Of a stretch of DNA of 64,000 nucleotides, positions 21,815-33,690 are shown piece by piece; position 1 is the first letter of the stretch, and every line of letters begins with the position of its first letter. Made by a program: the position numbers and the translations under genes. Under the pieces are notes generated by a model. It saw only the letters and a program-made list of their open reading frames with translations. It had not been told where the DNA came from and did no database searches. Source of the DNA: Capricornis sumatraensis (taxonomy: Eukaryota; Chordata; Mammalia; Artiodactyla; Bovidae); assembly GCF_032405125.1 (NCBI RefSeq), contig NC_091071.1, positions 124,696,001 to 124,760,000 of the forward strand, given 5' to 3'.

Positions 21815-22290
21815 TAACATGTTAATTGCATGGTATTGGGTAGGTTATTTAATTTCTTTGCCTGTCAGTTTCTTACGACCCTGTATGCAAGACAGGAAAA
21901 AAGACACAGCGGTGTATAACGGACTTTTGGACTCAGAGAGAGAGGGAGAGGGTGGGATGATTTGGGAGAATGGCATTCTATCATGTATACTATCATGTAA
22001 GAATTGAATCGCCAGTCCATGTCTGACGCAGGATACAGCATGCTTGGGGCTGGTGCATGGGGATGACCCACAGAGATGTTATGGGGAGGGAGGTGGGAGG
22101 GGGTTTCATGTTTGGGAACACATGTAAGAATTAAAGATTTTAAAATTAAAAAAAAAAATAAAAATAAAAATAAAAATAAAAATAAAAGAAAATTGGGAAT
22201 AGCAATGGTACCTATTCTGTAGGGCAGCTGAGATGATTAAATTAAATAAAGTTTATAAAACTTTATCTAGCGCCATGCCTTGTCTACGTT
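21815..22290 (+). mobile_element. MIR remnant split by an L1 3' end
   Basis: The left MIR part is GGTAGGTTATTTAATTTCTT with TGCCTGTCAGTTTCTT, up to about 21877. The right part is ATGGTACCTATTCTGTAGGG, then GATGATTAAATTAAATAAAG, from about 22190. The two halves join into one MIR when the inserted L1 piece is removed. Confidence 0.55.
21878..22188 (+). mobile_element. Ruminant L1 3' end with (AAAAT)n tail
   Basis: A typical artiodactyl L1 3'UTR: GGACTTTTGGACTCAGAGAG, GGGTGGGATGATTTGGGAG, ATCGCCAGTCCATGTCTG, GGGGCTGGTGCATGGGGATG. It ends in an A-rich tail that has become an AAAAT microsatellite (22147-22188). Confidence 0.8.
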
Positions 22291-24415
22291 CTGGCATTTG
22301 GAGGGTTCCTTTTGCTTTACTTCTTGCCAATCATCTTCATTTTATTCACTCAGTTTTTCCTTGGATTATCATATTACTGTCACATTTCAGATCAGATTGG
22401 CTTCCCAGATGTTAAACCGACTTTATTTTACTTGGAATTCTGAGTGCTCTCAAATACATTGAATGATTATACCAGTATCTCGCTAAGTGCCAAAAGCATA
22501 TCCTGTGTCGTTACATGTACATGAGAAATTCTTCCACAATATCTGGCATGCATTTACCATGAGTTATGAGCAATCCATATTTTCTCATTTATTGTCTTTC
22601 CCGCCCCCCCCAGTACAGTGGACACATTCCCCCTCTATAAAATCAGGGGAATAATAGACATTTTAAAAACAACTCTTCTGTCATAAAATGTTTAACTTCA
22701 TCTGTCTTTCTCATCTATTATGGGTGAATTTTACTAGTTTGACTCTGTGAGAGCCAAATTATTCCCAAGTTCCTACGGGCACCTCATTGTTCCTATCCAC
22801 CAAAGCAATATTCACAGCCTGTTCGGGGCATAAATTACTCTAGTGTGCCAATATAGAAATTGAGGTTCTCTGGCTTGTTTGAAAATCACCACCAGAAAGG
22901 AGCAGGTGAAGACTCAAGTTTACGTTTTCTCATTCTAAGCTAAGTATTCTTTCTGCTATATGAGCTGAGTGCCCATCAATAAATGACTTAATCTCTCTGG
23001 TCTCAAATTCATGACATGAAGGAATAAAGTAGATAACATATAAGTTTCTACTAGCCCTAATATTCCATGAATTACTGAGGTATTTCAGTAGTTTCTGACT
23101 CACAAGAGTTAGCCTGTATTATTAACCATATTTATTTCTTCCATATAGGGACTGTGGTTTCTACTAAGTGCCAAAAATCTGTATGATTGTGAAGTCCAAG
23201 TTACTTACATGCAATTTTCAATCCTTGTCTTATTCATAAATACCAAGGTACAAAGTAGCTTTGGGTCTTATTTTCACATTCACAATCACTCGGGAATTTT
23301 ATCAAGGCTGAGCAAGAGATTTGGAAACTCATAATGCATTTCCCAAGAAGCTGCAAAGGTTGTGAAATTCACGGTGCTCTAGCCTTCCTGAGAGAGTGGG
23401 AGCTGACTGGACAAGACAGCTCATTTACAATAATGTTCCTGGGTAATTCTCTGGAAATAATGGCAAAGGCAAGGTAATTGCTGCCCCGTTTTCTGCTTTC
23501 AGCTAGGGCTTGTAAGCAGTGGAACACCCACAGGCTTTTCTTCTCCCTCTGCCCAAGACTTTCACTTAGCAAGCTCCACTTGGAGCTAGGAGAGGCCATA
23601 AAATGTTACAGCCCAGCCCTGTCCCCTGTGGGAACTCAAAGGTATAAAAATCAAGTTAATGCCATTGACAGTTTCAAACTGGATACGGATCAAAGAGAGT
23701 GAGATTGCTTTTTGTTTAACTCTTGGCGAAACTGTGTGTAATTAACTGTTTGACCCACTTTTTTAGGCATTCCACTTTACTTGCCCACCCCTTACAATAA
23801 TTAGTCAGGGGTCTTCCTTAGTCTGAGTGGTTTTAGGCCTTGATAACTTATACCTCTGTGAGAGATAGCCATCAGTCTATGCTTAAAGACCCATGATTAA
23901 CTCTTAAGAAGATTATTTTGAAAAAGGAATTGCTATGAAACTTCTTTTTAGAGCTGCTTGGGAATAAAGGCATAGTACTAAACACCCTTCATAAAAATCC
24001 ATAAGCAACTAAAGTTGTCCTGATGCATTGATTAGAAATTACTGATCCTTGAGCATGTCAATAATTAATGAACAGCTAAGTAAAGTTAATTATTATAATA
24101 ATGCAGAGTCGAAAAATCTATCCCGGCCTTTGCTTTTCCCATGCCTTGAAAGGCTCGGGGTGGGGGGGACGGTGTGTGGGCAGGTTGGGGCATAAAATTG
24201 GGAGAGGGATGGTGGTGGTGATCATATTCCAGAGACTACTCTGAGGCAAAGTGAACTTTTACTGTGTGTCAGTGCTTCCTTGTCAGTGGCAGTCTATCCC
24301 CACATTTACAATGCATCCATAGGGCTCCCCCATTAAAATGGTGTCCTGTAAAGAATATGATAACATCAAGCAAAATGATTTATAACTGGTTCTATTTACA
24401 GTGTTCCCTCTTTCA
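22291..24415. other. Repeat-poor intergenic block
   Basis: About 2.1 kb with no repeat I can name. The part from about 23300 to 24130 is compositionally balanced and has AT-rich homeodomain-like cores (GGTAATTGCTGCC, AATAATTAATGAACAG, GTTAATTATTATAATAATG). No convincing exon is present: the frames at 23369-23702 lack splice context or a domain. It is a candidate conserved non-coding region. Confidence 0.4.
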
Positions 24416-24655
24416 GAGAGCTTCCCTGGTGGCTCAGATGGTAAAGAATCTGCCTGCAATTCAGGACACCTAGGTTTGATCCCTGGATTAGGAAGATCCC
24501 CTGCCAAAGGGAATGGCTACCCACTCAGTATTCTTTCCTGGGAAATCTCATGGACAGAATGTGAACACGCTCTGACAGTTGGTGATGACAAGGAAGCCTG
24601 GCGTGCTGCAGTCCATGGGGTCGCAAAGAGTTGGACACTACTTAGTGACTGAACT
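24416..24655 (+). mobile_element. Bov-tA head joined to an extended BovB tail
   Basis: The first 140 bases are an ordinary Bov-tA (GCTTCCCTGGTGGCTCAGAT to ATCTCATGGACAGAATG). The rest, from about 24572, is BovB 3' sequence starting upstream of the normal SINE tail (GTTGGTGATGACAAGGAAGC), ending GTGACTGAACTGAAA. It is either a chimera or a separate BovB fragment inserted in the SINE. Confidence 0.7.
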
Positions 24656-24669
24656 GAAATCAAAAACAA

Positions 24670-24730
24670 GAATGCTGTAAAGCTCTTAGCATAGTGGTAG
24701 GCACATAGTGAATGCTCAATAAATGTTTTT
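24670..24730 (+). mobile_element. MIR/L2-type tail fragment
   Basis: The phrase AGCTCTTAGCATAGTGGTAGG followed by CACATAGTGAATGCTCAATA is the classical 3' end of old mammalian SINE/LINE families. It is short and cut off by the following BovB. Confidence 0.55.
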
Positions 24731-24735
24731 GTTCA

Positions 24736-25755
24736 ATTGCTCAGTCATGTCCAGCTCTGCAATACCATGTACTGCAGCACGCTAGGCTTCCCTGTCCATC
24801 ATCAACTCCTGGAGCTTGCTCAGACTCATGTCAGTTGAGTCAATGATGCCATCCAACCATCTCATCCTCTGTCATCCCCTTCTCCTCCTGCCTTCAATCT
24901 TTCCTAGCATCACGGTATTTTCCAATGAGTCAGCTCTTCACATCAGGTGGCCAAAGTACTGGAGTTTCAGCTTCAGCATTAGCCCTTCCAATGAATATTC
25001 AGGACTTATTTCCTTTAGGATAGACTGGTTGGATCTCCTTGAAGTCCAAGGGACTCTCAAGAGTCTTCTCCAATATCACAGTTCAAAAGCATCAATTCTT
25101 CAGCACTCAGCCTTCTTTATAGTCCAACTCTCACATCCATACATGACTCCTGGTAAAACCACAGCTTTGACTATATGGATCTTTGTTGGCAAAGTGATGT
25201 CTCTTTTTAATATGCTATCTAGGTTGGTAATAGCTTTTCTTCCAAGGAGCAAGCCTCTCTTAATTTCATGGCTGCAGTCATCATCCACAGTGATTTTGGA
25301 GCCCAAGAAAATAAAGTCTGTCACTGTTTCCATTGTTTCCCCATCTATTTGCCATGAAGTGATGGGACTGGGTGCCATGATCTTTCTTTTTTGAATGTTG
25401 AGTTTTAAGCCAGCATTTTCACTCTTTCACTTTCATCAAGAGACTCTTTAGTTTCTCTTTGCTTTCTGCCATAAGGGTAGTGTCACCTGCATATCTGAGG
25501 TTATTAATGTTTCTCCTGGCAATCTTGATTCCAGCTTGTGCTTTATCCAGCCTGGCATTTTGCATAATGTACTCTGCATATAAGTTAAATAAATAGGGTG
25601 ACAATGTTCAGCCTTGACTTACTCCTTGTCCAATTTGGAACCAGTCTGTTGTTCTACGTCTGGTTCTAACTGTTGCTTCTTGACCTGCATGCAGGTTTCT
25701 CAGGAGGCAGGTAAGGTGGTGTGGTCTTTCCATCTCTTTAAGAATTTTCTAGTTT
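24736..25755 (-). mobile_element. BovB LINE, reverse, 5'-truncated
   Basis: Runs in reverse from the 3' end (TTGCTCAGTCATGTCCAGC) to the middle of the reverse transcriptase (ACCAGTCTGTTGTTCTACG). The RT active-site region reads NLRYAGDTTLMAESKEKL at 25440-25500, so the catalytic YADD has become YAGD. Several stops and small deletions are present. Confidence 0.92.
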
Positions 25756-26479
25756 TTGTGGAAAATTAGCAAATGTTAGCTAGTATTTTTATTGTAATTT
25801 TATCATTATGGATCCTATCACTTAGCTCCTGAGGGTACCAACTGAACATTCGCTGATAAGAAGGTGGTATAATCCACCTTAAATAAACTGCTTGGGGCTT
25901 GCTCAGAGTCTATTGGCTTCTGGGCTGGTAACTAGAAAGCAACACATTTAGTTTTCTTGACCCTTGATAATGAGATCCTTATAATCCAGGGGCTTATAAG
26001 TTTACAAACTCTGACAAGAAAAACTTTCAAAGTTTTGGACATATACACACTTCCCCAGAAGGGCCACAAACCAAGAGACTTTGCTGAGATGTCAACTTGA
26101 ACTGAAAGGAGTTTTCTGAGGCCAGTAAATAAGTTGTTATGCTGATGAACAAGGCCAGAAAACTGCCTGGCATGTGTGTCTCAACTTTGTGGTATTGTTC
26201 TCAACTCATTTCACAGGCAGTCAATGGTGTTATTATTTTGTGTGTCTCCCAATTGCTAGTTCTGGCAATGCACGTGAAGTTCTAAGAAAATGATTGTTCT
26301 TAGCCAGGCAGCAGAGTTTTGGTGTAGATGAGTATGTAGAATGTATAATTTGGAGGTATTTTCAGTCTATGATAGACATGAATGAGTCTTTTATATCAAA
26401 CAAACAAGAGATTAAAGTGTTTTAGTGAGTATTCCCAGTTCAAAAATTGTTCATCAGGTGAAAATAAAATTTTGGTGAA
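25756..26479. other. Intergenic, no gene seen
   Basis: About 720 bases with no recognised repeat, exon or RNA gene. Confidence 0.4.
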
Positions 26480-27175
26480 ATGAAAAGGCAGTAGTTTATT
26501 CAATAGATATCTTCCCAAAATGACATATGTCTCAGCTTACCCATTACAGCATTGTTTGTAATATCTAAAAATTGGAAAAAATAACTCAAATATCCATCTG
26601 ACTCTGCAATCACATGTACTGTAGCCCACTAGGCTCCTCTGTCCATGAAATTCTCCAGGCAAGAATACTGGAGTGGGTAGCCATTCCCTTCTCCAGGGGA
26701 TCTTCCTGACCTAGGGATTGAACCTGAGTCTCCTAAACTAGATTGCAGGCAAACTTTTTACCATCTGAGCCACCAGGGAAGCCCATCAAATATCCATCAA
26801 CATGGGATTAATCAAATAAATTATAGTATATCCATCAATGGAATATTATTAAGACCTATAAAAGAATAAGCAAGCTATATATCAGAGAAAAAGATCACCA
26901 AGCCATATTATAAAGGAAAAAAAGCAGGGGGCAGAATATTGTAAAAAAGAGGTGGAGGGAAAAATTATATATACATATTTACTTATAAAGGCACAGGTTA
27001 TTTCTGTAATGACACAGAAGACACTGGTAACTTTGGCGGTAGAGGGGAATGGGAAACTTGGTGATTGGGGACAGAGATAGGAAAGACATCTCACTAGAGA
27101 CAATTTACCTTAAAATTTTTTAATCATGTGAGCATGTTATTGTCTCAAAAATAAACTAGATTAAATTTTTTATTA
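26480..27175 (+). mobile_element. L1M LINE 3' region split by SINE
   Basis: Left part: AGCATTGTTTGTAATATC and AAATTGGAAAAAATAACTC. Right part: GGATTAATCAAATAAATTAT, then CAATGGAATATTATTAAGAC, and TAATGACACAGAAGACACTGG. This is the end of an old L1 ORF2 and its 3'UTR. A Bov-tA lies at 26599-26785. Confidence 0.65.
26599..26785 (-). mobile_element. Bov-tA SINE with 13-bp duplication
   Basis: A reverse copy, slightly shortened at the tail (starts TGACTCTGCAATCACATG) and ending at the reversed head. A perfect duplication TCAAATATCCATC lies at 26586-26598 and 26786-26798, fixing the insertion in the L1M. Confidence 0.95.
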
Positions 27176-27615
27176 AAGATGGAATTAAAGAAAAGGCAGT
27201 AATTTGTAGGATGTGATTTTGTGTATAGGAAATGACATGTTTACCTGAGGAACAGGCAGAAGCCAAAAATATACATGAAATTTTTCTTTTTTTCTCAATT
27301 TTGTAAATTTCAAAAGTTTTTAGAAATACCTTTTAGAAATGTTAAGCAATGACGCTGAACTTGTATGATGAACATTTTTGGTCATTTATGATCAGTTAAA
27401 TCTGTAAATGTCAAATGAGAGAGTAATAATGACAAACCAATACGCTTAATTAGGATTGTATTTTTTTTATGCTATATCTTAGCAGACCCTCCATTACAAA
27501 ATTGTGTTTATTATAGTGAATATGGTGATGGTCTGTCAACATCCATTTGATTCCACCTAAGATTAGTTGTCCTATTGTTGGGTGGCCAGTGGTGGCCAAG
27601 AGTAGTATAAAACAA

Positions 27616-27735
27616 TTACCAGGGACTTCCTTGATGGTTCAGTGGTTAAGACTCTTTGCTCCCAATGCAGGGGGCACAGGTTCAATCCTAGGTTGAGGAA
27701 CTAAGATCCTTCCTGACATGGCTGAAAAACAAAAC
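27616..27735 (+). mobile_element. CHR-type tRNA-derived SINE
   Basis: GGGACTTCCTTGATGGTTCAG, GTGGTTAAGACTCTTTGC, AGGTTCAATCCTAGGTTGAG and a (AAAAC)n tail. This head differs from Bov-tA and matches the cetartiodactyl CHR class. A second copy lies in reverse at 33567-33690. Confidence 0.75.
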
Positions 27736-28144
27736 AAAACAAAAAACAATCGCTGTAATGTCATCTTCCTTACAAATATTTAATTGGTTCAGGAATGGGC
27801 AGCCTAAACCAAACTTGAAAAGTTTTTCTGTATGTATTAGTTTTCTATTTCAAGTCTACTAATTTATTGATAAGGTTATACTTTTATAGCAATGACATTA
27901 TTTAATGTTTTTCTTCTTACATATTTTTAGCTATCATGTTACCTAGAGAATAGTCTTTGTAATGAAATTCCTTGATGGACAATAGGTCAGGGCAAGAAGA
28001 ATTGACTCATTTTATAAAATGCTTCCTCCAGAATGGGGAAGAGTCCACAGATTCCCCAGCACCTCCCTAGCAGTACAGCTTTCCAAGTGTCTGTCAGACA
28101 TTGAACCTCACTCGGTGACACAGCACTGGATACTGATTGACAAA
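27736..28144. other. Intergenic, no gene seen
   Basis: About 400 bases without a recognised repeat or gene. Confidence 0.4.
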
Positions 28145-28345
28145 GGTTCTATTCCAGAGGTTGCTACAGTTTTTCTGTAAAAGGTCAGATAGTAAATATT
28201 TTGGGCTCTGAGTAGTCTCTGTCACAACTACTACTCAACTCTGTCCTTGCTTAGAAGCAGCCTTTGGCAATGGGTATGGCACCATTCCAGTACATCTTCA
28301 TTTACTAAAAAAGTTTGGGGTCATAGTTTGCTGACCTCTGTTCTA
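28145..28345 (+). mobile_element. Ancient hAT-type MER DNA transposon remnant
   Basis: The phrases TTCTGTAAAAGGTCAGATAG, AAATATTTTGGGCTCTG, CACAACTACTACTCAACTC and GGGGTCATAGTTTGCTGACC follow a common mammalian non-autonomous hAT element. I am unsure of the exact family name. Confidence 0.55.
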
Positions 28346-28474
28346 TTTTTTTTTTTTTTTTAATTCAGTTTCTAAGCAGAAAATTCCATTTGGGGGATGA
28401 TATCCAGCATAGGCTACATTTAATTAGAGCTATTTATATCTTGTGATCTGATAACCTGGCCTCCTATATTGGGT

Positions 28475-28660
28475 GGTAGAGACACAAACTCTGGAGTCAG
28501 AGAAACTAGGTTGAAATTTCAGCTCTGCTCTGCAGTGGCTATGTGGCCTGGAGTTCCTCTCTCCTAGCTTTATATTCCCATCTGTGGAATGTGGATAAGG
28601 GTCCTATTTTAGATGGGTGTGTAATGATTAAATGAAAGTGTTTGTTAACTATCTGACACA
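28475..28660 (+). mobile_element. MIR SINE remnant
   Basis: MIR order from ACTCTGGAGTCAGAGAAAC through TGGCTATGTGGCCTGGAG to AATGATTAAATGAAAGTG. The match is clearer than most MIRs in this window. Confidence 0.75.
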
Positions 28661-28736
28661 AAGAAAATGATCAAAACATTTTAGTTTCCTCTCCACCCCC
28701 ACAAAAACACATGCAAAGTGGGCAATACCCTACCTT

Positions 28737-29008
28737 GCTGCTGCTGCTAAGTCGCTTCAGTCGTGTCCGACTGTGCGACCCTATAGACGGCAGCCCACTG
28801 GGCTCCCCCATCCCTGGGATTCTCCAGGCAAGAATACTGGAGTGGGTTGCCATTTCCTTCTCCAATGCATGAAAGTGAAAAGTGAAAATGAAGTCGCTCA
28901 GTCGTGTTCAACTCTTAGTGACCCCATGGACTGCAGCCCAACCAGGCTCCTCCGTCCATTGGATTTTCTAGGCAAGAGTACTGGGGTGGGGTGCCATTGC
29001 CTTTCCCG
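28737..29008 (+). mobile_element. Bov-A2 SINE with 12-bp duplication
   Basis: A full dimeric Bov-A2 starting with a short (GCT)n. A perfect duplication ATACCCTACCTT lies at 28725-28736 and 29009-29020. Low divergence from the copies at 7018, 9234 and 34114 suggests a recent insertion. Confidence 0.96.
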
Positions 29009-30024
29009 ATACCCTACCTTATTCACACATATTTTTCAAACCCTCTCTTAGATGGCTAATGTTGGAAATTAAAAATTAAATCTAATTACCTTTAATTTCA
29101 GATTATGCTATTTTTAAATATCTGTTTTCAGTTTCTGGGAATCCTTTTTTTTTTTTTTAGCTCTTTCTAACTCCTGCATGTTAACAGCCAGCCAGGACAT
29201 GTCATCAAAGCATCCAAGCAAAGGCTTTAGTTCTGATAATTCTGATTAACTCTCTGGGGAAGTAAAGAAAAGCTATAAAAACATACGACTGGATTTTAAA
29301 AGTCCAGTACTCAAAAGAGTTTTTGCGAGAAGAGTTAACAGTTTAGATTCTATTTGATGTTTGCTATGACCATGACTCAGTGTTTTAGAACTGATTTTAT
29401 TGTAAAATTTCTTAGGGAAATCACTGTCAGTGCCATAAGTGGTGGATTTTAACAGCTTGAAATTATTCCCCTTTGATACTTAGTACTACTTTAAAATACC
29501 CGCCTTTGATAAGTTTAATTTAAAAATATACATGCATATATGAGGTACTAGTAATAAGAAGTACTTCCATAGCAGGAGAGCAATTCTGTGTGTTTATTTA
29601 CTTGTATAAACATACTGTTACCACAACATTGAGTATATTTAACACATGCTTTTTAAGTTGGGAAATATTTAAGTCCTCTCATAATTAAAAAAAAAACTTC
29701 AAAGCTTCCTCACTAGGGCAATGACGTGAATCAATGTTAATATGGCTATTTAACATCAATAAAACAATAACATCTTCAAAGAAATAATGTACCACAAAAG
29801 CAATATAACTTTGAAAAATAATAAAACATCCCAATAGATATTTATTGTTTCAAGCATGAGAACTGAGAATTGAGTGTCTTGGTCAAGGGGTCTTGTCCAT
29901 TACTTCTGGAATCAGAACTCTTCAATAAGTGACTCAATACATCTGTTTCTTGGTTCATTCATTCATTCATTTACCAAATACACATTTATTTTTAAAATTA
30001 CCATTTGTGATGCACTATGCTAGG
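29009..30024. other. Intergenic, no gene seen
   Basis: About 1 kb of AT-rich sequence with short T and A runs (29149-29158, 29687-29696). No recognised repeat or exon. Confidence 0.45.
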
Positions 30025-30262
30025 TTGTTGTCAGTCTCTAAGTTGTGTCTGACTCTCTGCAACCCCATGGACAGAAGCATGCCAGGGTTCCCCGTCCTTC
30101 AACATCTCCCAGAGTTTGCTCAAACTCGTGTCTATGGAGTCAGTGACACCATTCAACCATCTCATTCTCTGTTGCCTCATTCTCCTCCTGCCCTCAATCT
30201 TTCCCAGGATCAGGATCTTTTCCAATAGGTTGGCTCTTTACATCAGGTGGCCAAAGTACTAG
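30025..30262 (-). mobile_element. BovB 3' end, reverse
   Basis: From the reversed 3' end (TTGTCAGTCTCTAAGTTGTG) to CATCAGGTGGCCAAAGTACT. Only the last 240 bases of the element are present. The frame on the minus strand (30031-30225) is the terminal ORF2 segment. Confidence 0.88.
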
Positions 30263-30784
30263 GTACTAGGAACTTAATTCATTTCAGAGATAGATGCATA
30301 AAGAATTAATTGCAGGATGTTTTACAAGTGTTACTGCAGAAATATACAGCCATAGCTAAAAGAGGAGTGCAAAGGGGAGAATTCTTTTAAAAGATGGCAG
30401 ACAAGAATATGGGTGGAGAAGTGGTCAGAGACACTTCATAGAGGATATGAACAGCATCCAGGCTAGGTATTTTCTGAGGATGAAGAAAAACAGGAATTCT
30501 GGACATAGTGAAGTACATGATCAAAATTTTAAAAGGATAAAAGTGTACTTAGCACCTTTGTAGTTTAATAAAACTGGAACATAGTTTCATGGTGGTGTCG
30601 GGTAGTTCATGCTATATTACAAATCTGAGTCCTTCAACCTGTTGGCCAGTGATCCCTTGATCACTATATTGATTTTCTCTCTAACATCTATCCTCTGAAT
30701 GGCTAAAAAAGGTGTATTAATGAGGCACTTTCAGGTTATGAGGAGGATCATGACACTGATCTTGGGTGACGGGCATTTACTATA

Positions 30785-30848
30785 TGAGGAGCCTGGCAGG
30801 CCATGGTCCATAGCGTCGCAGAGTCGAACACAGCTTAAGCACACACAG
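30785..30848 (+). mobile_element. SINE/BovB tail fragment
   Basis: TGAGGAGCCTGGCAGGCC through GCGTCGCAGAGTCGAACAC to a CACACAGG end. Only the 3' end of a Bov-tA-like element is present, as expected for a strongly 5'-truncated insertion. Confidence 0.7.
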
Positions 30849-31829
30849 GCACAAGAGGAAAGTAGGAAGCAAATATATGGGAGGTCATTTTTGATAAAAC
30901 AACTAGGGCTCTTGAAGAGGACTGTTTATCACCTTGTAATTCCCATTTCTGCAAAGGAATACTGGGGTGGTCATCATGTAAGTGTGCTTATTCTTCCTGC
31001 ACAAGATGCCCTGCCATTCATTTAATCTGCCTTCTTTGTTCTCTGGCTCTTCCTCCTGCTGTTGTTTTTCTGCCTTCTGGCTACTCTGCCGTTTATCTCA
31101 TGGCTTCTGAGCGACTGAACTGAACTAACTCATAGAGTCTGCTTAGTCTCTGTTTAGTTTCCTGGCTCATATTCTGCTTCGCTTCAAAGAGATCTCTCTC
31201 TCTGTGCTTTTATGTAGAAAAGAGTTAATAACAAGTCCAAGACTACCGTTCTTAGAAAGATCTGTTTGCAAGGGTAGTCCTTGACTGGCATCTGAGAATT
31301 TAGGTTTCTGCAGAGTTCTGACCATTTGCTAAACGATAAGCATGATTCACTGTGCCTAAACAGTTTGTACAAACAATATGGTTTATGCTAGGCATCTGCT
31401 CTCCTTTTGGCAGTCAGAAATTGGTATATGCTAGGAAGAGGGTTACCTGTGTGACCAATTCTCAATAAAAACTTTGGGCACTGAGTCTTTAATGAGCTCC
31501 CTGATAGAGAGCATTTCATACCTGCTTTCACAATCTGTTGCTAGAGGGATTAAAATCTCCTGTATGAGTCTACTGGAAGAGGACTCTTGGAAGCTTGCAT
31601 CTTGCTTCCTCCAATCTTTGCCCTATATGCCTGTTGCCTTTGCTGATTTTTCTCTATTTCTGTCGATATCATAGACTTAAGTATGGCTATAAGCTAAGTC
31701 CTTAGCTTGTGAGTCCTCCAGGCAAATCATTGAAACTGGGGGTGATCTTGAGGAAATCGGACACAACTTGGCTTTCAGGCTCCTGAAGAAAGAATATCTT
31801 ATTCCCAGTCTACTACTTGGTCCTCATTA
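30849..31829. other. Intergenic, minute BovB-like tail
   Basis: No gene. At about 31107-31132 the string TGAGCGACTGAACTGAACTAA equals the extreme 3' end of BovB, but with only some 25 bases the assignment is tentative. The rest is unassigned. Confidence 0.4.
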
Positions 31830-32260
31830 TGATCTGGACTCTGGCTATCTCTTCATCCTCATCTCTTATCCCTCCCTCACCCCTTATTCTAGTTATGCCA
31901 GATTCCCTGCTGTTTCTCAAACATTCCAGGCAGGCTCCTGCTCCAAGGCCTTTGTACTTACTGTTCCTTCTGCCTGTGCCTTTTCTTCCAGCTATCTGCA
32001 TGGTTGTGTTCATTCATGTCCCACCTACCTAAAATAGCTATCCCCTCCCACTCATATTTCTTAACTCCTTCCTCTAGATGAATTCTTCATAGCAATTATC
32101 AATTTTTTAACTTTATATTGTTTGTTTATTGCCTGTCTTTCCAAACTAGAGTATAACTAAATGAAGGCAGCGACTTTGTTTTATTCACTGCTCTATTTTT
32201 AGTAGCTAGAAAGGCGCTTGGCACATAGAAAAGACTCAGTAAATACTGTTTGAAGAAGGA
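31830..32260 (+). mobile_element. L2 LINE 3' end
   Basis: Reads as the L2 C-terminal and 3'UTR pattern: CAAGGCCTTTGTACTTACTG, TTCCTTCTGCCTGTGCC, AACTAGAGTATAACTAAATG, GCGCTTGGCACATAGAAAAG. Ancient and without a continuous frame. Confidence 0.7.
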
Positions 32261-32339
32261 ATACTTCATACCACATCTCTGTTGGGCATATGTCTCATAC
32301 CAGGCCACATTATATGCCCATGGACATTGTACTGATGTC

Positions 32340-32815
32340 TGCCTTTAGGCTGAGCATTGTGGCAGAGACTGCTGATTATCCATCAATATCTACTCTTTCC
32401 TTATTCTGTAATAATAGGGCCCCTAAGTTTTGGCTTGGCACATAGCTATCAGAAATAAAGAGTGTAGTACCCAATCCCCTATGCTGATAGTGTAGCGGTA
32501 TAAGTGCAGGCCAATGGGGTATGAATGGAAGTTGAATGTACAATACCTAGGAAGTATCCTTATAAGAGTGGATTCTATTTTACCTACCTTTTTTCCTTCC
32601 TGCTGGGTGAAACAGACTGTAATAGTTGGGGTTTTGGGAGCCATTTGGATCATGAGCAACCTTGGTGGTATAAGGTACAGTCAATGGAGCAAAATAAGAA
32701 AGAAGAAACCAAATAATGTGGAGTCCAATGCCAATTCTGAAGAACCTACCTCTTTGACAAGAATCAGAAATAAACTTTTATCTTCTTTAAGCCATGAATG
32801 GTTTTCTCTCACTTG
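32340..32815 (+). mobile_element. Probable ancient LTR-like remnant
   Basis: GGCCAATGGGGTATGAATGG, then TTCCTGCTGGGTGAAACAG and an AGAAATAAACTTTTATCTTC end followed by TTTAAGCCATGAATGG look like the 3' half of an old mammalian LTR. The family was not identified; a decayed pseudogene is the alternative. Confidence 0.35.
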
Positions 32816-33004
32816 AAATTTGCTCTAATCCTAATAATACAAGCACGAATCTCCAGTTTGACTTCTTAGAGCCAGGTAGAGAGTTACAAAGTACAGAGCA
32901 TGATAACATACACACTATTCACTCACTTGTTTAAAGGGAAGTTGTGGGCATGATAGGAAGGCCAGCAAGCAGAATGTTATCCTGTAGGAAATGGCAGCTG
33001 TGGG

Positions 33005-33495
33005 AAAGCATTATACTAATGTCCCCCAGTGATTCACACCTTCCTGAGTCCACATACTTTTTTGCAACTTCCATCAAGAAAAGGAGCCTATCTCTCCACC
33101 CCCTTTGCATCTGGCTTGGCCTTGTGACTGACTTGGACCAACAGAATGTGGCAAAAGTAACATAATGACTGTTCCGAAGTCTAGTCTGTACAAGACATTG
33201 TAGCTTCCACTTTTGCCATCTGAAATCCTGAGATCACCAAGCTCTGAAGCCTGGTGTAGCTCATAAGAGGATGTGAAACCCTGTGGATGGGAACAGAATC
33301 ACCCCAGTGCAGAGCCAGCACCACCTGGCAGACATGTGAATGAGGCCACATAAATGATGGCAGGCCAGGCAGTCAGAAGTCACTCTCAGATGGCCAGTCG
33401 ACAGAATCATGAAAATGAAATGGCTGCTGTTTTAAGTCACTAAATTTGGCAAGGTTTGCTTTTCAGCAATAGGAGCATGAAAATTAATCTAAGTG
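33005..33495 (+). mobile_element. MLT1-type solo LTR (MaLR)
   Basis: Landmarks in order: CTTGGCCTTGTGACTGACTT, CAACAGAATGTGGCAAAAG, CAGACATGTGAATGAGGCC, GCTGCTGTTTTAAGTCAC, TTTTCAGCAATAGGAGC. This is an old ERVL-related LTR without internal genes. Confidence 0.7.
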
Positions 33496-33566
33496 AATAT
33501 CTATTTCTTGCTGCAGAAAGATCTTATGACAAAGGCAAATATAAGTGAAAAGTACCTAAGCTTGGC

Positions 33567-33690
33567 AACTTTTCTCTTTTTTTTGGCTTGTAGGATCTTA
33601 GTTCCCCAAATAGGATTTGAAACCTGGGCCCCAGCAGTGAAAGCTCCGTATCCTAACCAATGGACGGCCAGGGAACTCCCAAGTTTGGCA
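33567..33690 (-). mobile_element. CHR-type SINE, reverse
   Basis: Reverse copy: TTTGGCTTGTAGGATCTTAG, GATTTGAAACCTGGGCCCC, CAATGGACGGCCAGGGAAC. It is flanked by related sequence: AAGCTTGGCAACTTTT before and AAGTTTGGCAACTTTT after (33681-33696), a near-perfect 16-bp target-site duplication. Confidence 0.85.

Noticed and set aside
24816..25394. 192-codon plus-strand open frame
   Set aside because: It is the antisense translation of a reverse BovB copy. The same antisense frame recurs in the other BovB copies (8300, 37744, 40249), which explains its apparent conservation.
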